This document shows positions 1 through 7,934 of a stretch of 64,000 nt of DNA, in pieces. The DNA is from Planctomycetota bacterium (lineage in GTDB: Bacteria; Planctomycetota; Planctomycetia; Pirellulales; Pirellulaceae). Position 1 is the first letter of the stretch. Each line of letters starts with the position of its first letter. The notes beneath the pieces are model-generated. The model was not told where the DNA came from and made no database searches. It worked only from the letters and a program-made list of their open reading frames with translations. Location: NCBI GenBank assembly GCA_963204915.1, contig CAUJHS010000080.1, forward strand, positions 62,001-126,000, read 5' to 3'. A program made the position numbers and the translations under genes.

Positions 1-1515
1 GCCCGGTTCTTCATGATGAGTTGGGACATGCTGATCGACGAAGCGGAGGTGGCTTCGGTCCTTCCCGGCGAGTACGCGCGCTTCGCCCGTCCCGTGTGCG
101 ACGGGCTGGCCGTGTTCCTGGAAGGACTCGCTCCCGCGCGTCAGGCGGAAATCTTGGAAGAGCAGGCGGCGCTGGCGCCCACCGTGGGTATTTCCGAGCG
201 ATTGGCGGTGTTAGCGCGGCGCTGTCCTGCCTTACATAAGTTGGGGCAAATCCTGGCGCGCGATCAACGTCTTGCTCCGGAATTGCGCCGCCACTTACGC
301 GAACTGGAGTCGCTTCCTCCGACCACTTCCCAAACCGCGATTGAAGGCGTTCTGGCCCGAGAGTTTGGTTCGCTGGAGTCGCTGGGAGTTTCCCTGGCGC
401 CGCAGGCGCTGGCCGAGGCGAGTGTGGCGGTGGTGATTCCTTTTACCACGCCCGGCCCCGATGGCGCGCCTTGCGACGGCGTGTTCAAAATTCTCAAGCC
501 GGGCATCGAGGAGCGTCTGGCCGAGGAGCTTGAGTTGCTAGGGCGCGTTGGGGCGCACCTGGACGAGCGCTGCCACGAGCTAGGCATTCCGCAACTCGAT
601 TACGGCGAAACGTTCGACACGGTGCGCGAAAAGCTGCAATTCGAAGTGCGGCTCGACCTGGAGCAGCGCCACTTGACGCAAGCCCAGGCGTGTTTTGCCG
701 AGGCGCCCCAAGTGCTGATTCCGCAGTTGTTCGACTTTTGCACGCCGCGCGTCACCGCCATGGAGCGCGTCTGGGGAGGCAAAGTCACGGACCACCGCTT
801 TCGTTCCCCCGCCGAGCGCCGGCAAACCGCCGACCTGGTGATCGACGCGCTCATCGGCCAACCCCTGTTCAGCCGCGCGAACGAAGCGCTGTTTCACAGC
901 GATCCGCATGCGGGCAACTTATTGCTTACCCCGGACGGCCGACTGGCTATTCTCGATTGGAGCCTGGTCGGCGTGCTGGGCGAAACGGAACGCGCCACCT
1001 TGGTGCAAGTGTTGGTTTCCGCGGCCCTATTGGATGGTGAACGCATCGCCTCGTTGTTGCTTAGCTTGGCGCAACGCGGCGCGACGAACCCGGCGGCGCT
1101 CCATGCGGTTATTCACGATTGGCTGCGCCGCGTCCGCCGGGGGCAGTTGCCCGGCTTGCAATGGATGGTTGGCCTGCTGGACGAAGCGGTGCAAACCGCC
1201 CGCTTGCGGCTGGCGCCGGATTTATTACTGTTTCGCAAATCGCTCCATACGCTGGAAGGAGTCGTGGCCGACTTGGAAGTAGACCCCGCACGTATGGACA
1301 TCGCCCTGCAAAGCGAGTTTCTGGCCCGGCTGGCGGTCGAATGGCCGTGGCGTTGGCTGGCCCCGCCCTGTTCTCGCCAGTTCCGCACCCGACTTTCGAA
1401 TGCCGATTTAGCCCGGGCTGTTCTGAATCTGCCGGCCGCCGCCACGCGGTTCTGGGTCGGACATGGATTTGACCTGGTAAGGGGACTGCGCGCGAATATC
1501 GGTTTGTGTGTATAA
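1..1515 (+). CDS. AarF/UbiB (ABC1) family atypical kinase, possibly 5'-partial
   Basis: The protein belongs to the AarF/UbiB/ABC1 atypical kinase family, whose members support ubiquinone or other isoprenoid-lipid metabolism. Seen in the sequence: the KLGQ motif (family KxGQ) near residue 76 counted from the first ATG, an FKILKPG lysine-containing segment, an HSDPHAGN catalytic loop and an ILDWS motif in the position of the family's IDFG. The reading frame is open from base 1. The first ATGs (13 and 16) have no visible Shine-Dalgarno sequence, so the true start may lie outside the window. From ATG 13 it is 500 residues. It ends 86 bases before the methylmalonyl-CoA cluster and has no obvious link to it. 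The substrate is unknown. Confidence 0.8.
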   Translation, partial: ARFFMMSWDMLIDEAEVASVLPGEYARFARPVCDGLAVFLEGLAPARQAEILEEQAALAPTVGISERLAVLARRCPALHKLGQILARDQRLAPELRRHLRELESLPPTTSQTAIEGVLAREFGSLESLGVSLAPQALAEASVAVVIPFTTPGPDGAPCDGVFKILKPGIEERLAEELELLGRVGAHLDERCHELGIPQLDYGETFDTVREKLQFEVRLDLEQRHLTQAQACFAEAPQVLIPQLFDFCTPRVTAMERVWGGKVTDHRFRSPAERRQTADLVIDALIGQPLFSRANEALFHSDPHAGNLLLTPDGRLAILDWSLVGVLGETERATLVQVLVSAALLDGERIASLLLSLAQRGATNPAALHAVIHDWLRRVRRGQLPGLQWMVGLLDEAVQTARLRLAPDLLLFRKSLHTLEGVVADLEVDPARMDIALQSEFLARLAVEWPWRWLAPPCSRQFRTRLSNADLARAVLNLPAAATRFWVGHGFDLVRGLRANIGLCV

Positions 1516-1601
1516 AGAGCGAACGTTGGCCAGTGTCAGGATGAACTAACGCATCGCGGTCCCGCGGTCGATTGGTAACCTCAGCAAAGGAGTCAAGCGG
1601 T

Positions 1602-3110
1602 ATGTCACGCACCGTCGAAGTGACGGAGTTGGTGCTACGCGACGGTCATCAAAGTCTCCTGGCCACGCGGATGGCGCTGGAGGACATGGTTCCCGCCTGC
1701 GAGGACATCGATCAGGCCGGCTACTGGAGCGTCGAATGCTGGGGCGGCGCCACGTACGACGCTTGCATCCGCTTTCTGAACGAAGACCCTTGGGAGCGCC
1801 TGCGCACCTTCCGCAAGCTCATGCCCAACAGCCGGCTGCAAATGCTGTTGCGCGGGCAGAACTTGCTTGGCTACCGCCATTATGAAGACTCGGTGGTCGA
1901 GCGGTTCGTCGATAAATCGGCCGAAAACGGCATGGATGTGTTCCGCGTGTTCGACGCGTTGAACGACATTCGCAATTTGCGACAAGCCCTGAAAGCGGTG
2001 GTGCGGACCGGCAAACACGCCGAAGGAACGATCTGCTATACCACGTCGCCCTTGCACACCATCGACCGTTTCGTCGAACTGGCGCAACAACTGCGCGACC
2101 TGGGATGCCAGTCGATTTGCATTAAAGACATGGCCGCCCTGTTACGCCCCCAACCCGCGTACGACCTGGTCAAAGGCATCAAAGAAAAATGCGGCCAGGA
2201 CACCGTCGTCCATGTGCATGTCCACTCGACCACGGGCGTGACCCTGGTCAGTTTGATGAAGGCCATTGAAGCCGGGGCCGATATTGTTGACACGTCAATC
2301 TCGTCGCTCAGCCTCGGCTCGGGGCATAACCCCACCGAGGCGCTGGTCGAAATGCTCGAAGGCACCGGCTACACCACCCGCCTGGACAAGGCCCGGCTGC
2401 TCAAGATCAAAGAACACTTCGGCAAAATCCGGCCGCGGTACGCGGAGTTTGAATCGAAGTACATTGGCGTCGAAACGGAGATCTTCGACAGCCAGATTCC
2501 TGGCGGCATGATCTCGAACATGGAAAGCCAGCTGAAGCAGCAAGGCGCCGCCGATCGTATTAAAGACGTGCTGACCGAAGTTCCCAACGTGCGGAAGGAC
2601 GCGGGCTATCCGCCGCTCGTTACGCCGTCGAGTCAGATTGTGGGCACGCAGGCCGTGTTCAATGTGCTCATGGGGCGTTACAAAGCGCTCACGGGCGAGT
2701 TCGCGGACTTGATGCTCGGTTACTACGGCGAAACCATCGGCCCGCGCGATCCAGCCGTGATGGAAGCCGCCGCCAAGCACGCCAAGAAAGAGGCGATCAC
2801 CGGCCGTCCTGCCGACTTGCTCAAGCCCGAATGGGAAGAACTGCGCGGCGCCGCCTTGGCCCTTAAAGGCTGCAACGGCTCGGATGAAGACGTGCTGACT
2901 CACGCCATGTTTCCGCAAGTGGCGCCCACGTTCTTCGCCCAACGGGCCAACGGACCCAAGAACCTGAGCAAGAAGCCGGAAGCCGCCAAGCCGGCGCCCG
3001 CCGCGGGAGCCGGCAAGCCAACCGATGGCAAAGGCCCCGTGCAGCAGCGCGTCACCTATCAGGTGAAAATCGGCGACAAGTCACACCAGGTGACGGTCGA
3101 ACCGGCCTGA
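1602..3110 (+). CDS. Transcarboxylase 5S-type carboxyltransferase subunit (OadA/PycB-like)
   Basis: This 502-residue TIM-barrel carboxyltransferase moves the carboxyl group between carboxybiotin and pyruvate/oxaloacetate. Visible landmarks are LRDGHQSLLATR at residues 12-23, the CIKDMAALL segment with Lys175 (the lysine that is carbamylated in this family) and the HVHVHS metal-ligand cluster at 204-209. AAAGGAG seven bases upstream fixes the ATG at 1602; the TTG at 1572 is less likely. After an Ala/Pro/Lys linker the last ~20 residues (VTYQVKIGDKSHQVTVEP) resemble the first strands of a biotin-carrier domain, but there is no MKM site. Fused relatives (OadA, pyruvate carboxylase B) carry a full carrier there; here it is a separate gene at 5254. 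An OadA or pyruvate carboxylase B role is the alternative, but the 12S-type neighbour favours transcarboxylase. Confidence 0.9.
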   Translation: MSRTVEVTELVLRDGHQSLLATRMALEDMVPACEDIDQAGYWSVECWGGATYDACIRFLNEDPWERLRTFRKLMPNSRLQMLLRGQNLLGYRHYEDSVVERFVDKSAENGMDVFRVFDALNDIRNLRQALKAVVRTGKHAEGTICYTTSPLHTIDRFVELAQQLRDLGCQSICIKDMAALLRPQPAYDLVKGIKEKCGQDTVVHVHVHSTTGVTLVSLMKAIEAGADIVDTSISSLSLGSGHNPTEALVEMLEGTGYTTRLDKARLLKIKEHFGKIRPRYAEFESKYIGVETEIFDSQIPGGMISNMESQLKQQGAADRIKDVLTEVPNVRKDAGYPPLVTPSSQIVGTQAVFNVLMGRYKALTGEFADLMLGYYGETIGPRDPAVMEAAAKHAKKEAITGRPADLLKPEWEELRGAALALKGCNGSDEDVLTHAMFPQVAPTFFAQRANGPKNLSKKPEAAKPAPAAGAGKPTDGKGPVQQRVTYQVKIGDKSHQVTVEPA

Positions 3111-3213
3111 CGGCGAAACAACCCGTGGAACAATGCCTTGATGGGCTCCTCGCGCCCCGCGCGTCGAGCCTCTCCCCCATGTCCTCACTCATACCCACGA
3201 GCAAGGATCAGCG

Positions 3214-4776
3214 ATGAGCGCCGACGCCAGGAAGTCGATGGAAAGTCTGATCGAAGAACTTCGCAAAAAGCGAGAACATCTCAAGCAAGGAGGCGGAGCC
3301 GACCGCCTGGCCAAGCAAAAAGAGCAAGGCAAGTTCACCGCGCGCGAACGCATCGAAGGTCTGGTTGATGCGGAAAGTTTCGAAGAGTTCGGCTTGTTCG
3401 CCCAGCATCGGCAATCGCACTTTGGCATGGCGAATAAGGAAGTTCCGGCCGATGGCGTCGTGACTGGCGCCGCCTCGATCGACGGACGGCTCGTGCATTT
3501 GGCCAGCCAGGACTTCACCGTCCTGGGAGGCTCCGCGGGAGAAGTCCACTCGCTCAAAGTGGCCGAAGTGATGGCCCGCTCGCTCAAGACCGGCAGCCCG
3601 TTCGTGTTCATCAACGACTCGGGCGGCGCCCGGGTGCAAGAGGGCATTGATTCGCTCTCGGGCTACGGCCAGGTGTTTTTCCACAACGTGATGCTCTCCG
3701 GCGCTGTGCCGCAAATTTCGCTCATTTGCGGACCTTGCGCCGGCGGGGCGTCGTACTCGCCCGCCCTGACCGACTTCATCATCCAAACCCGGCAGGCCCA
3801 GATGTTCATCACGGGCCCGCAGGTCATTAAGCAAGTCACGGGCGAACAAATCACGGCGGAAGCGCTCGGCGGGGCCGACTCGCACATGGCGCATTCGGGG
3901 GTCATCCACTTTGTGGCCGAGAACGATCAGGATGCGCTCTACTTGTGCCGCCGGTTGCTTAGTTTCCTGCCGTCGAACAACCTGGAGGAGCCGCCCCGGC
4001 TGCCTTCGGATAACAACGTCGATCCGAACCCGGCGTTGACCAACGCGGTGCCCGTTGAGCCGAAGCAAGGCTACGACGTGCGCACCGTGATTACCGGCGT
4101 GGTTGACCAAGGCGATTTTCTGGAAGTGCAAGCCGGCTACGCCATGAATATGGTGGTGGGTTTTGCTCGCATACTTGGGCGCAGCATTGGCATCATCGCC
4201 AACCAGCCGTCGGTGTTGTCGGGCGCGATCGACATTAACGCTTCGGTTAAAGCGAGCCGGTTCATTCGGTTCTGTAATGCGTTCAATATTCCGCTGGTGA
4301 CGTTTGTTGATGTGCCGGGGTTCCTGCCTGGTGTGGAACAGGAGTACGGCGGCATCATTCGCCACGGCGCCAAGTTACTGTTCGCGTACTCGGCGGCTAC
4401 GGTGCCCAAGATTCAAGTGATCTTGCGCAAGTCGTATGGCGGCGCCCACGTGGCGATGTCCTCGCGCGACCTGGGGGCTGACTGCGTCTTCGCCTGGCCC
4501 ACGGCGGAAGTCGCGGTGATGGGCGCGGAAGGCGCCGTCGAGATCGTCTTCCGCAAAGAAATGCAAGACGCCCAAGACAAAGCCGCGCGCCGCGCGGAGT
4601 TGATCGAGAAATACCGCTCTGCGTTCGCCAGCCCGTATGTGGCGGCGGGTCGTCGCCTGGTGGACGACATCATCGAACCGGCGAACACGCGCCGTCACCT
4701 AGCGCAAGCTCTGGAGTATTTGCAAACCAAGCGAGATCAACGTCCGCCGAAGAAGCACGGTTTGATCCCGCTGTAA
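3214..4776 (+). CDS. Methylmalonyl-CoA carboxyltransferase 12S / PccB-type subunit
   Basis: This 520-residue acyl-CoA carboxyltransferase has two crotonase-fold halves. The conserved oxyanion-hole segments are seen as GPCAGGASYSPALTD in the first half and KSYGGAHVAMSSRDLG in the second, together with FINDSGGARVQEG and VPGFLPGVEQEYGG, all typical of PccB and the transcarboxylase 12S core. It would exchange the carboxyl group between methylmalonyl-CoA and carboxybiotin. The start ATG at 3214 follows an AAGGA. It sits 103 bases after the 5S-type gene and 87 before the small accessory gene, in one apparent operon. PccB of a propionyl-CoA carboxylase is possible in isolation. The adjacent 5S-type subunit and the lack of a biotin carboxylase gene point to a transcarboxylase or decarboxylase complex. 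Confidence 0.9.
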   Translation: MSADARKSMESLIEELRKKREHLKQGGGADRLAKQKEQGKFTARERIEGLVDAESFEEFGLFAQHRQSHFGMANKEVPADGVVTGAASIDGRLVHLASQDFTVLGGSAGEVHSLKVAEVMARSLKTGSPFVFINDSGGARVQEGIDSLSGYGQVFFHNVMLSGAVPQISLICGPCAGGASYSPALTDFIIQTRQAQMFITGPQVIKQVTGEQITAEALGGADSHMAHSGVIHFVAENDQDALYLCRRLLSFLPSNNLEEPPRLPSDNNVDPNPALTNAVPVEPKQGYDVRTVITGVVDQGDFLEVQAGYAMNMVVGFARILGRSIGIIANQPSVLSGAIDINASVKASRFIRFCNAFNIPLVTFVDVPGFLPGVEQEYGGIIRHGAKLLFAYSAATVPKIQVILRKSYGGAHVAMSSRDLGADCVFAWPTAEVAVMGAEGAVEIVFRKEMQDAQDKAARRAELIEKYRSAFASPYVAAGRRLVDDIIEPANTRRHLAQALEYLQTKRDQRPPKKHGLIPL

Positions 4777-4863
4777 GCGGCGTGCGTGATGAGCGACAGT
4801 AACGTTTGAAAATTCGAGTTCCGTAGCCCGCGACGGAGCGTGCCTGTACCACGGAGCCTATGC

Positions 4864-5244
4864 ATGAATTCACATCCTGCGGAACAAGGCGCTTTGGCCG
4901 AAGTTCTCGAAGCGCTGCGCGCGGAAGTGGCCGGCTTGAGCCAACGTTTGGCGGCGCTGGAAGCGAGCGTGGGCGCCAAGCCCAAGTCGCCTTCTGGCTC
5001 TCCCGCGGCGGCGGCCCCTGTTGCTGCGCCGCCAGTTGCTGCGCCGCCTGCTCCTGCCGCGCCCGCCAAAGCGTCCGAGGAAATTAACCAAGAATTAATC
5101 TTGGTCATTAGCGCGGCGATTGCCGCCTTCCTGGGCGTGAAACCCCATATTCGTCAAATTCGATTAGTCAGCGGCGCGACCTGGGCTCAACAAGGCCGCG
5201 CGACCATCCAAGCGTCACACGCCCTTTCGGTTCGGCACGACTAG
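4864..5244 (+). CDS. Small accessory subunit of the carboxyltransferase complex (OadG/MmdD-like C-terminus)
   Basis: This 126-residue protein sits between the 12S-type subunit and the biotin carrier. Residues ~1-40 look like a short coiled coil (EALRAEVAGLSQRLAALEA). An Ala/Pro-rich linker spans ~45-75. The C-terminal part (ELILVISAAIAAFLGVKP, then IRQIRL and WAQQGRATIQASH) resembles the C-terminal tail of gamma/delta subunits of sodium-pumping decarboxylases (OadG, MmdD), which help assemble the complex. Those proteins begin with a membrane helix; here that is replaced by the coiled coil, so this version is probably soluble. GGAG lies 7 bases before the ATG at 4864. The function is inferred from position and tail similarity only. 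Confidence 0.65.
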   Translation: MNSHPAEQGALAEVLEALRAEVAGLSQRLAALEASVGAKPKSPSGSPAAAAPVAAPPVAAPPAPAAPAKASEEINQELILVISAAIAAFLGVKPHIRQIRLVSGATWAQQGRATIQASHALSVRHD

Positions 5245-5253
5245 GAGTCGGTC

Positions 5254-5658
5254 TTGAAACTTAAACTTACCATTGACGGCAAGGTGTACGAGGTCGATGT
5301 GGATGTCTCGCAGCCCGAGACGCCCCAGCCGGGATACGTTCCGCCAGTCGGCCAGGCGCGGCTCCCTGCGGCTCCAGCCGGAGCGGCGCCCGCAGGCGCA
5401 GCGGCCTCGGCGGCGCCCGCGGCAAGCGGTCCTCCGGTGGATGAGAACAAAGTGTGCCGCAGTCCCATTTCGGGGGTGGTGGTGCGCGTGACCGCGCAAG
5501 TCGGCCAGGCCATTCAAGCCAACGACGTGCTGCTCGTGCTGGAAGCCATGAAAATGGAAACCGTCATCACTTCGCCCGTGGCGGGCAAAGTGGCCAAGGT
5601 GAATGTGAATGTTGGCGACCCCGTCAAAGGGGGCCAGGTTCTGGTCGAGTTCGAATGA
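5254..5658 (+). CDS. Biotin carrier protein, 1.3S-type
   Basis: This 134-residue biotin carrier has an N-terminal strand segment (MKLKLTIDGKVYEVDVDV), a long Ala/Pro linker and a C-terminal biotinyl domain. The biotinylation site is EAMKMET with Lys100 as the acceptor. It would shuttle the carboxyl group between the 12S- and 5S-type active sites encoded upstream. The likely start is TTG at 5254, with AGGAG six bases upstream. It starts 9 bases after the accessory subunit and ends 15 bases before the epimerase start, so the genes are almost certainly co-transcribed. Confidence 0.92.
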   Translation: MKLKLTIDGKVYEVDVDVSQPETPQPGYVPPVGQARLPAAPAGAAPAGAAASAAPAASGPPVDENKVCRSPISGVVVRVTAQVGQAIQANDVLLVLEAMKMETVITSPVAGKVAKVNVNVGDPVKGGQVLVEFE

Positions 5659-5673
5659 CCCGAGGTGTGTTCC

Positions 5674-6090
5674 ATGCAACCCGTCAAGGCGATTAATCAT
5701 ATCGGGATCGCGGTCCGATCGATCGAAGATCAACGCTCCTTTTACGAAGGCGTGCTTGGCGCCGAGTTCGAAGGACTCGAAGACGTGCCCAGCCAGAAGG
5801 TGCGGGTAGGCTTCTTTCGCGTGAACGATGTACGGCTCGAACTGCTCGAACCGACCGATCCTTCCAGCACCATCGCCACGTTTCTGGAAAAGCGCGGCGA
5901 AGGGCTGCATCATTTGGCCTTCACGGTGGAGAATATCCAATCGCGCATTGCCGAACTGCAAGAGCAGGGCTTGCGCATGATCGACCAAACGCCGCGCCCC
6001 GGCGCGCATCATATGCAAATTGCCTTTGTTCACCCCAAAAGCACGTTTGGCGTGCTGACCGAATTGTGCGAACCGCCGGCGGCCCATTGA
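5674..6090 (+). CDS. mce: Methylmalonyl-CoA epimerase
   Basis: This 138-residue vicinal-oxygen-chelate (VOC) protein interconverts (S)- and (R)-methylmalonyl-CoA, joining carboxyltransferase and mutase chemistry. Expected landmarks are present: INHIGIAVRS at the N-terminus with the first metal-binding His (His9), GEGLHHLAFTVENI in the middle and TELCEPP with the C-terminal Glu. The ATG at 5674 follows a GAGG with good spacing; a GTG at 5665 is less likely. Its place directly behind the carboxyltransferase subunits and ahead of the mutase genes makes the assignment strong. No metal ligand appears lost. Confidence 0.92.
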   Translation: MQPVKAINHIGIAVRSIEDQRSFYEGVLGAEFEGLEDVPSQKVRVGFFRVNDVRLELLEPTDPSSTIATFLEKRGEGLHHLAFTVENIQSRIAELQEQGLRMIDQTPRPGAHHMQIAFVHPKSTFGVLTELCEPPAAH

Positions 6091-6304
6091 CGCCCCACGC
6101 GCGTCAGGCGGCGCTGCGTAATGCTTCCTGGGAGCGAGCCATCTCGCTTCCAAGTGGAGAAAACCAACCAACGGCCAGTCACTTACTGCGCCGAGTGGTG
6201 TGTCAATATCAAATGAAAACCAAGGGAAAAGCTAGGAAAACGGCCTGTTCGGAATTTCCCCCGCACATTATTCTTCGTCCCGCGACTGGCAGATTGCCGA
6301 CGCA

Positions 6305-6310
6305 TATAAT
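6305..6310 (+). promoter_or_regulatory. Candidate -10 hexamer (TATAAT) upstream of the CoA-transferase gene
   Basis: A perfect TATAAT lies 37 bases upstream of the preferred start at 6347, in the 256-base gap after the epimerase gene. No good TTGACA-like element sits 16-18 bases upstream, so this could be an activator-dependent promoter or chance. A start site near 6317 would exclude the GTG at 6317 as initiator. Confidence 0.4.
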
Positions 6311-6346
6311 GATCAAGTGGAACATTCCTGGACGAGGATGGGTGCG

Positions 6347-7858
6347 ATGAGAGGCACAACGGCTTTTCCCGTGTTGACCGCCGAGGAAGCGGCTGAATTG
6401 ATTCCCCACGGAGCGATGGTAGCTTTCAGTGGATTTACGCCCGCCGGATCAGCAAAGGCCGTGCCGCAAGCGTTGGCGCGTCGGGCGCGTCAACTGCACG
6501 ACGAAGGTACGCCTTTCCAAATTCGCGTGCTCACCGGCGCTTCCACCGGCGCCAGCCTGGACGATGCGCTGGCGGAAGTCAATGCGATAAGTTGGCGTGC
6601 GCCTTATCAGTCGTCGTCGCTGCTTCGCAAGCAAATCAATGAAGGCCGCGTGGCCTTTGTCGATATGCACCTTTCGCACCTGCCGCAGTCCGTGCTGTTT
6701 GGGTTTTTCGGCAAGGTCGATGTGGCCGTGATCGAGGCGACCGAAGTCACCCCCGACGGCCGGGTTTACTTGACCACGTCGGTTGGCGCCTCGCCCACGT
6801 TCCTGCAAGTGGCGGACAAAGTGATTTTCGAGGTGAATCGTCGCCAGGCGCGCCGCATTAGCGACATGGCCGACATTACCATTCCCAAGCCGCCGCCATA
6901 TCGCAATGCGCTGGACCTGGACCATCCGCTGCAGCGCATCGGCAAGAATTATGCGCGGGTCGATCCGGAAAAGATCGTGGGTATTGTTGAGACCGACCGG
7001 CCCGACGAACTTGGCGGGTTTACCCCTTCGGACGAAACCAGCCGCGCCATTGCGGAACACGTTGTGCGGTTCCTGTTGGACGAACTCGCCGCCCACCGCA
7101 TTCCCATGGAGTTCCTTCCGCTGCAAAGCGGCGTGGGCAACGTGGCGAACGCCGTGCTGGAAGGGCTGGGCGACAACCCCGACATTCCCGACTTCCTGAT
7201 GTACACGGAAGTCTTTCAGTCGGCCGCCTTTAAGCTCATGCAACGCGGCCGCCTGCGCGGAGCCAGCACCTGCGCGCTAACGCTTTCGCCGGGCGAAATG
7301 CGCGAGTTTGTGAGCCAGCTTGATTTCTTTGCGCCGCGCATTGTGCTGCGCCCGCAAGAAATCTCGAACAATCCGGCGGTGGTGCGCCAGCTAGGCGTGA
7401 TCGCCATGAACACGGCGCTGGAGTTCGACCTGTTCGGCCACGTCAATTCAACGCATGTGTGCGGCAGCACCATTATGAACGGCGTGGGCGGCAGCGGCGA
7501 CTTCGCCCGCAATGCATATTTGTCGATTTTCATGTGCCCGTCGATCGCCAAAGACGGGAAGATTTCGACGGTGGTGCCCATGTGCACGCACGTCGACCAG
7601 AACGAACATTCGGTGCAAGTGCTTGTGACCGAGCAAGGACTGGCCGACCTGCGCGGCTTGGCGCCCGAGGAGCGGGCCACGCGCATCATCAGCCAGTGCG
7701 CGCACCCCATGTATCGAGATTATTTGTATCGTTACGTTCGCGACGCCGGCTCGGCGCATATCCCTCATGATCTGAGCCGTTGTTTCGAACTGCACCAGAA
7801 CTTACTGCAACACGGTTCGATGTTGCCCGCGGCGACTCCGCGCCGCGCGGCATGTTAA
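6347..7858 (+). CDS. Succinate/acetate-type CoA-transferase (acetyl-CoA hydrolase/transferase family)
   Basis: This 503-residue protein is of the acetyl-CoA hydrolase/transferase family (AarC, ScpC, Cat1), which swaps CoA between succinate and acetate or propionate through a glutamyl-CoA intermediate. The MYTEVFQ segment carries the expected catalytic Glu (residue 288 from ATG 6347), and GVGGSGDFARNAYLSI is the conserved C-terminal Gly-rich CoA loop. AGTGGFTPAGS-like N-terminal features (AFSGFTPAGSAKAVP) also fit. The ATG at 6347 is best spaced from GACGAGG; ATG 6338 is possible. Between the epimerase and mutase genes it most plausibly acts as a propionyl-CoA:succinate CoA-transferase, closing the pathway without an ATP-dependent ligase. 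Substrate choice among acetate, propionate and succinate is inferred. Confidence 0.88.
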   Translation: MRGTTAFPVLTAEEAAELIPHGAMVAFSGFTPAGSAKAVPQALARRARQLHDEGTPFQIRVLTGASTGASLDDALAEVNAISWRAPYQSSSLLRKQINEGRVAFVDMHLSHLPQSVLFGFFGKVDVAVIEATEVTPDGRVYLTTSVGASPTFLQVADKVIFEVNRRQARRISDMADITIPKPPPYRNALDLDHPLQRIGKNYARVDPEKIVGIVETDRPDELGGFTPSDETSRAIAEHVVRFLLDELAAHRIPMEFLPLQSGVGNVANAVLEGLGDNPDIPDFLMYTEVFQSAAFKLMQRGRLRGASTCALTLSPGEMREFVSQLDFFAPRIVLRPQEISNNPAVVRQLGVIAMNTALEFDLFGHVNSTHVCGSTIMNGVGGSGDFARNAYLSIFMCPSIAKDGKISTVVPMCTHVDQNEHSVQVLVTEQGLADLRGLAPEERATRIISQCAHPMYRDYLYRYVRDAGSAHIPHDLSRCFELHQNLLQHGSMLPAATPRRAAC

Positions 7859-7934
7859 ACCTGGTCTGCCACTCGTAGGCGTGCGACGCGCGCCTGCGGC
7901 GCGGGGCCAGGACCATGACCAAGGAACTCCTTTC

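Noticed and set aside
3208-4365. Long open frame (385 codons) on the minus strand over the 12S gene
   Set aside because: It is antisense to a strongly conserved carboxyltransferase gene and has no motifs; it reflects GC-biased codon use.
5215-6171. 318-codon minus-strand frame over the carrier and epimerase genes
   Set aside because: It lies antisense to two well-supported genes and is His/Arg-rich without any domain.
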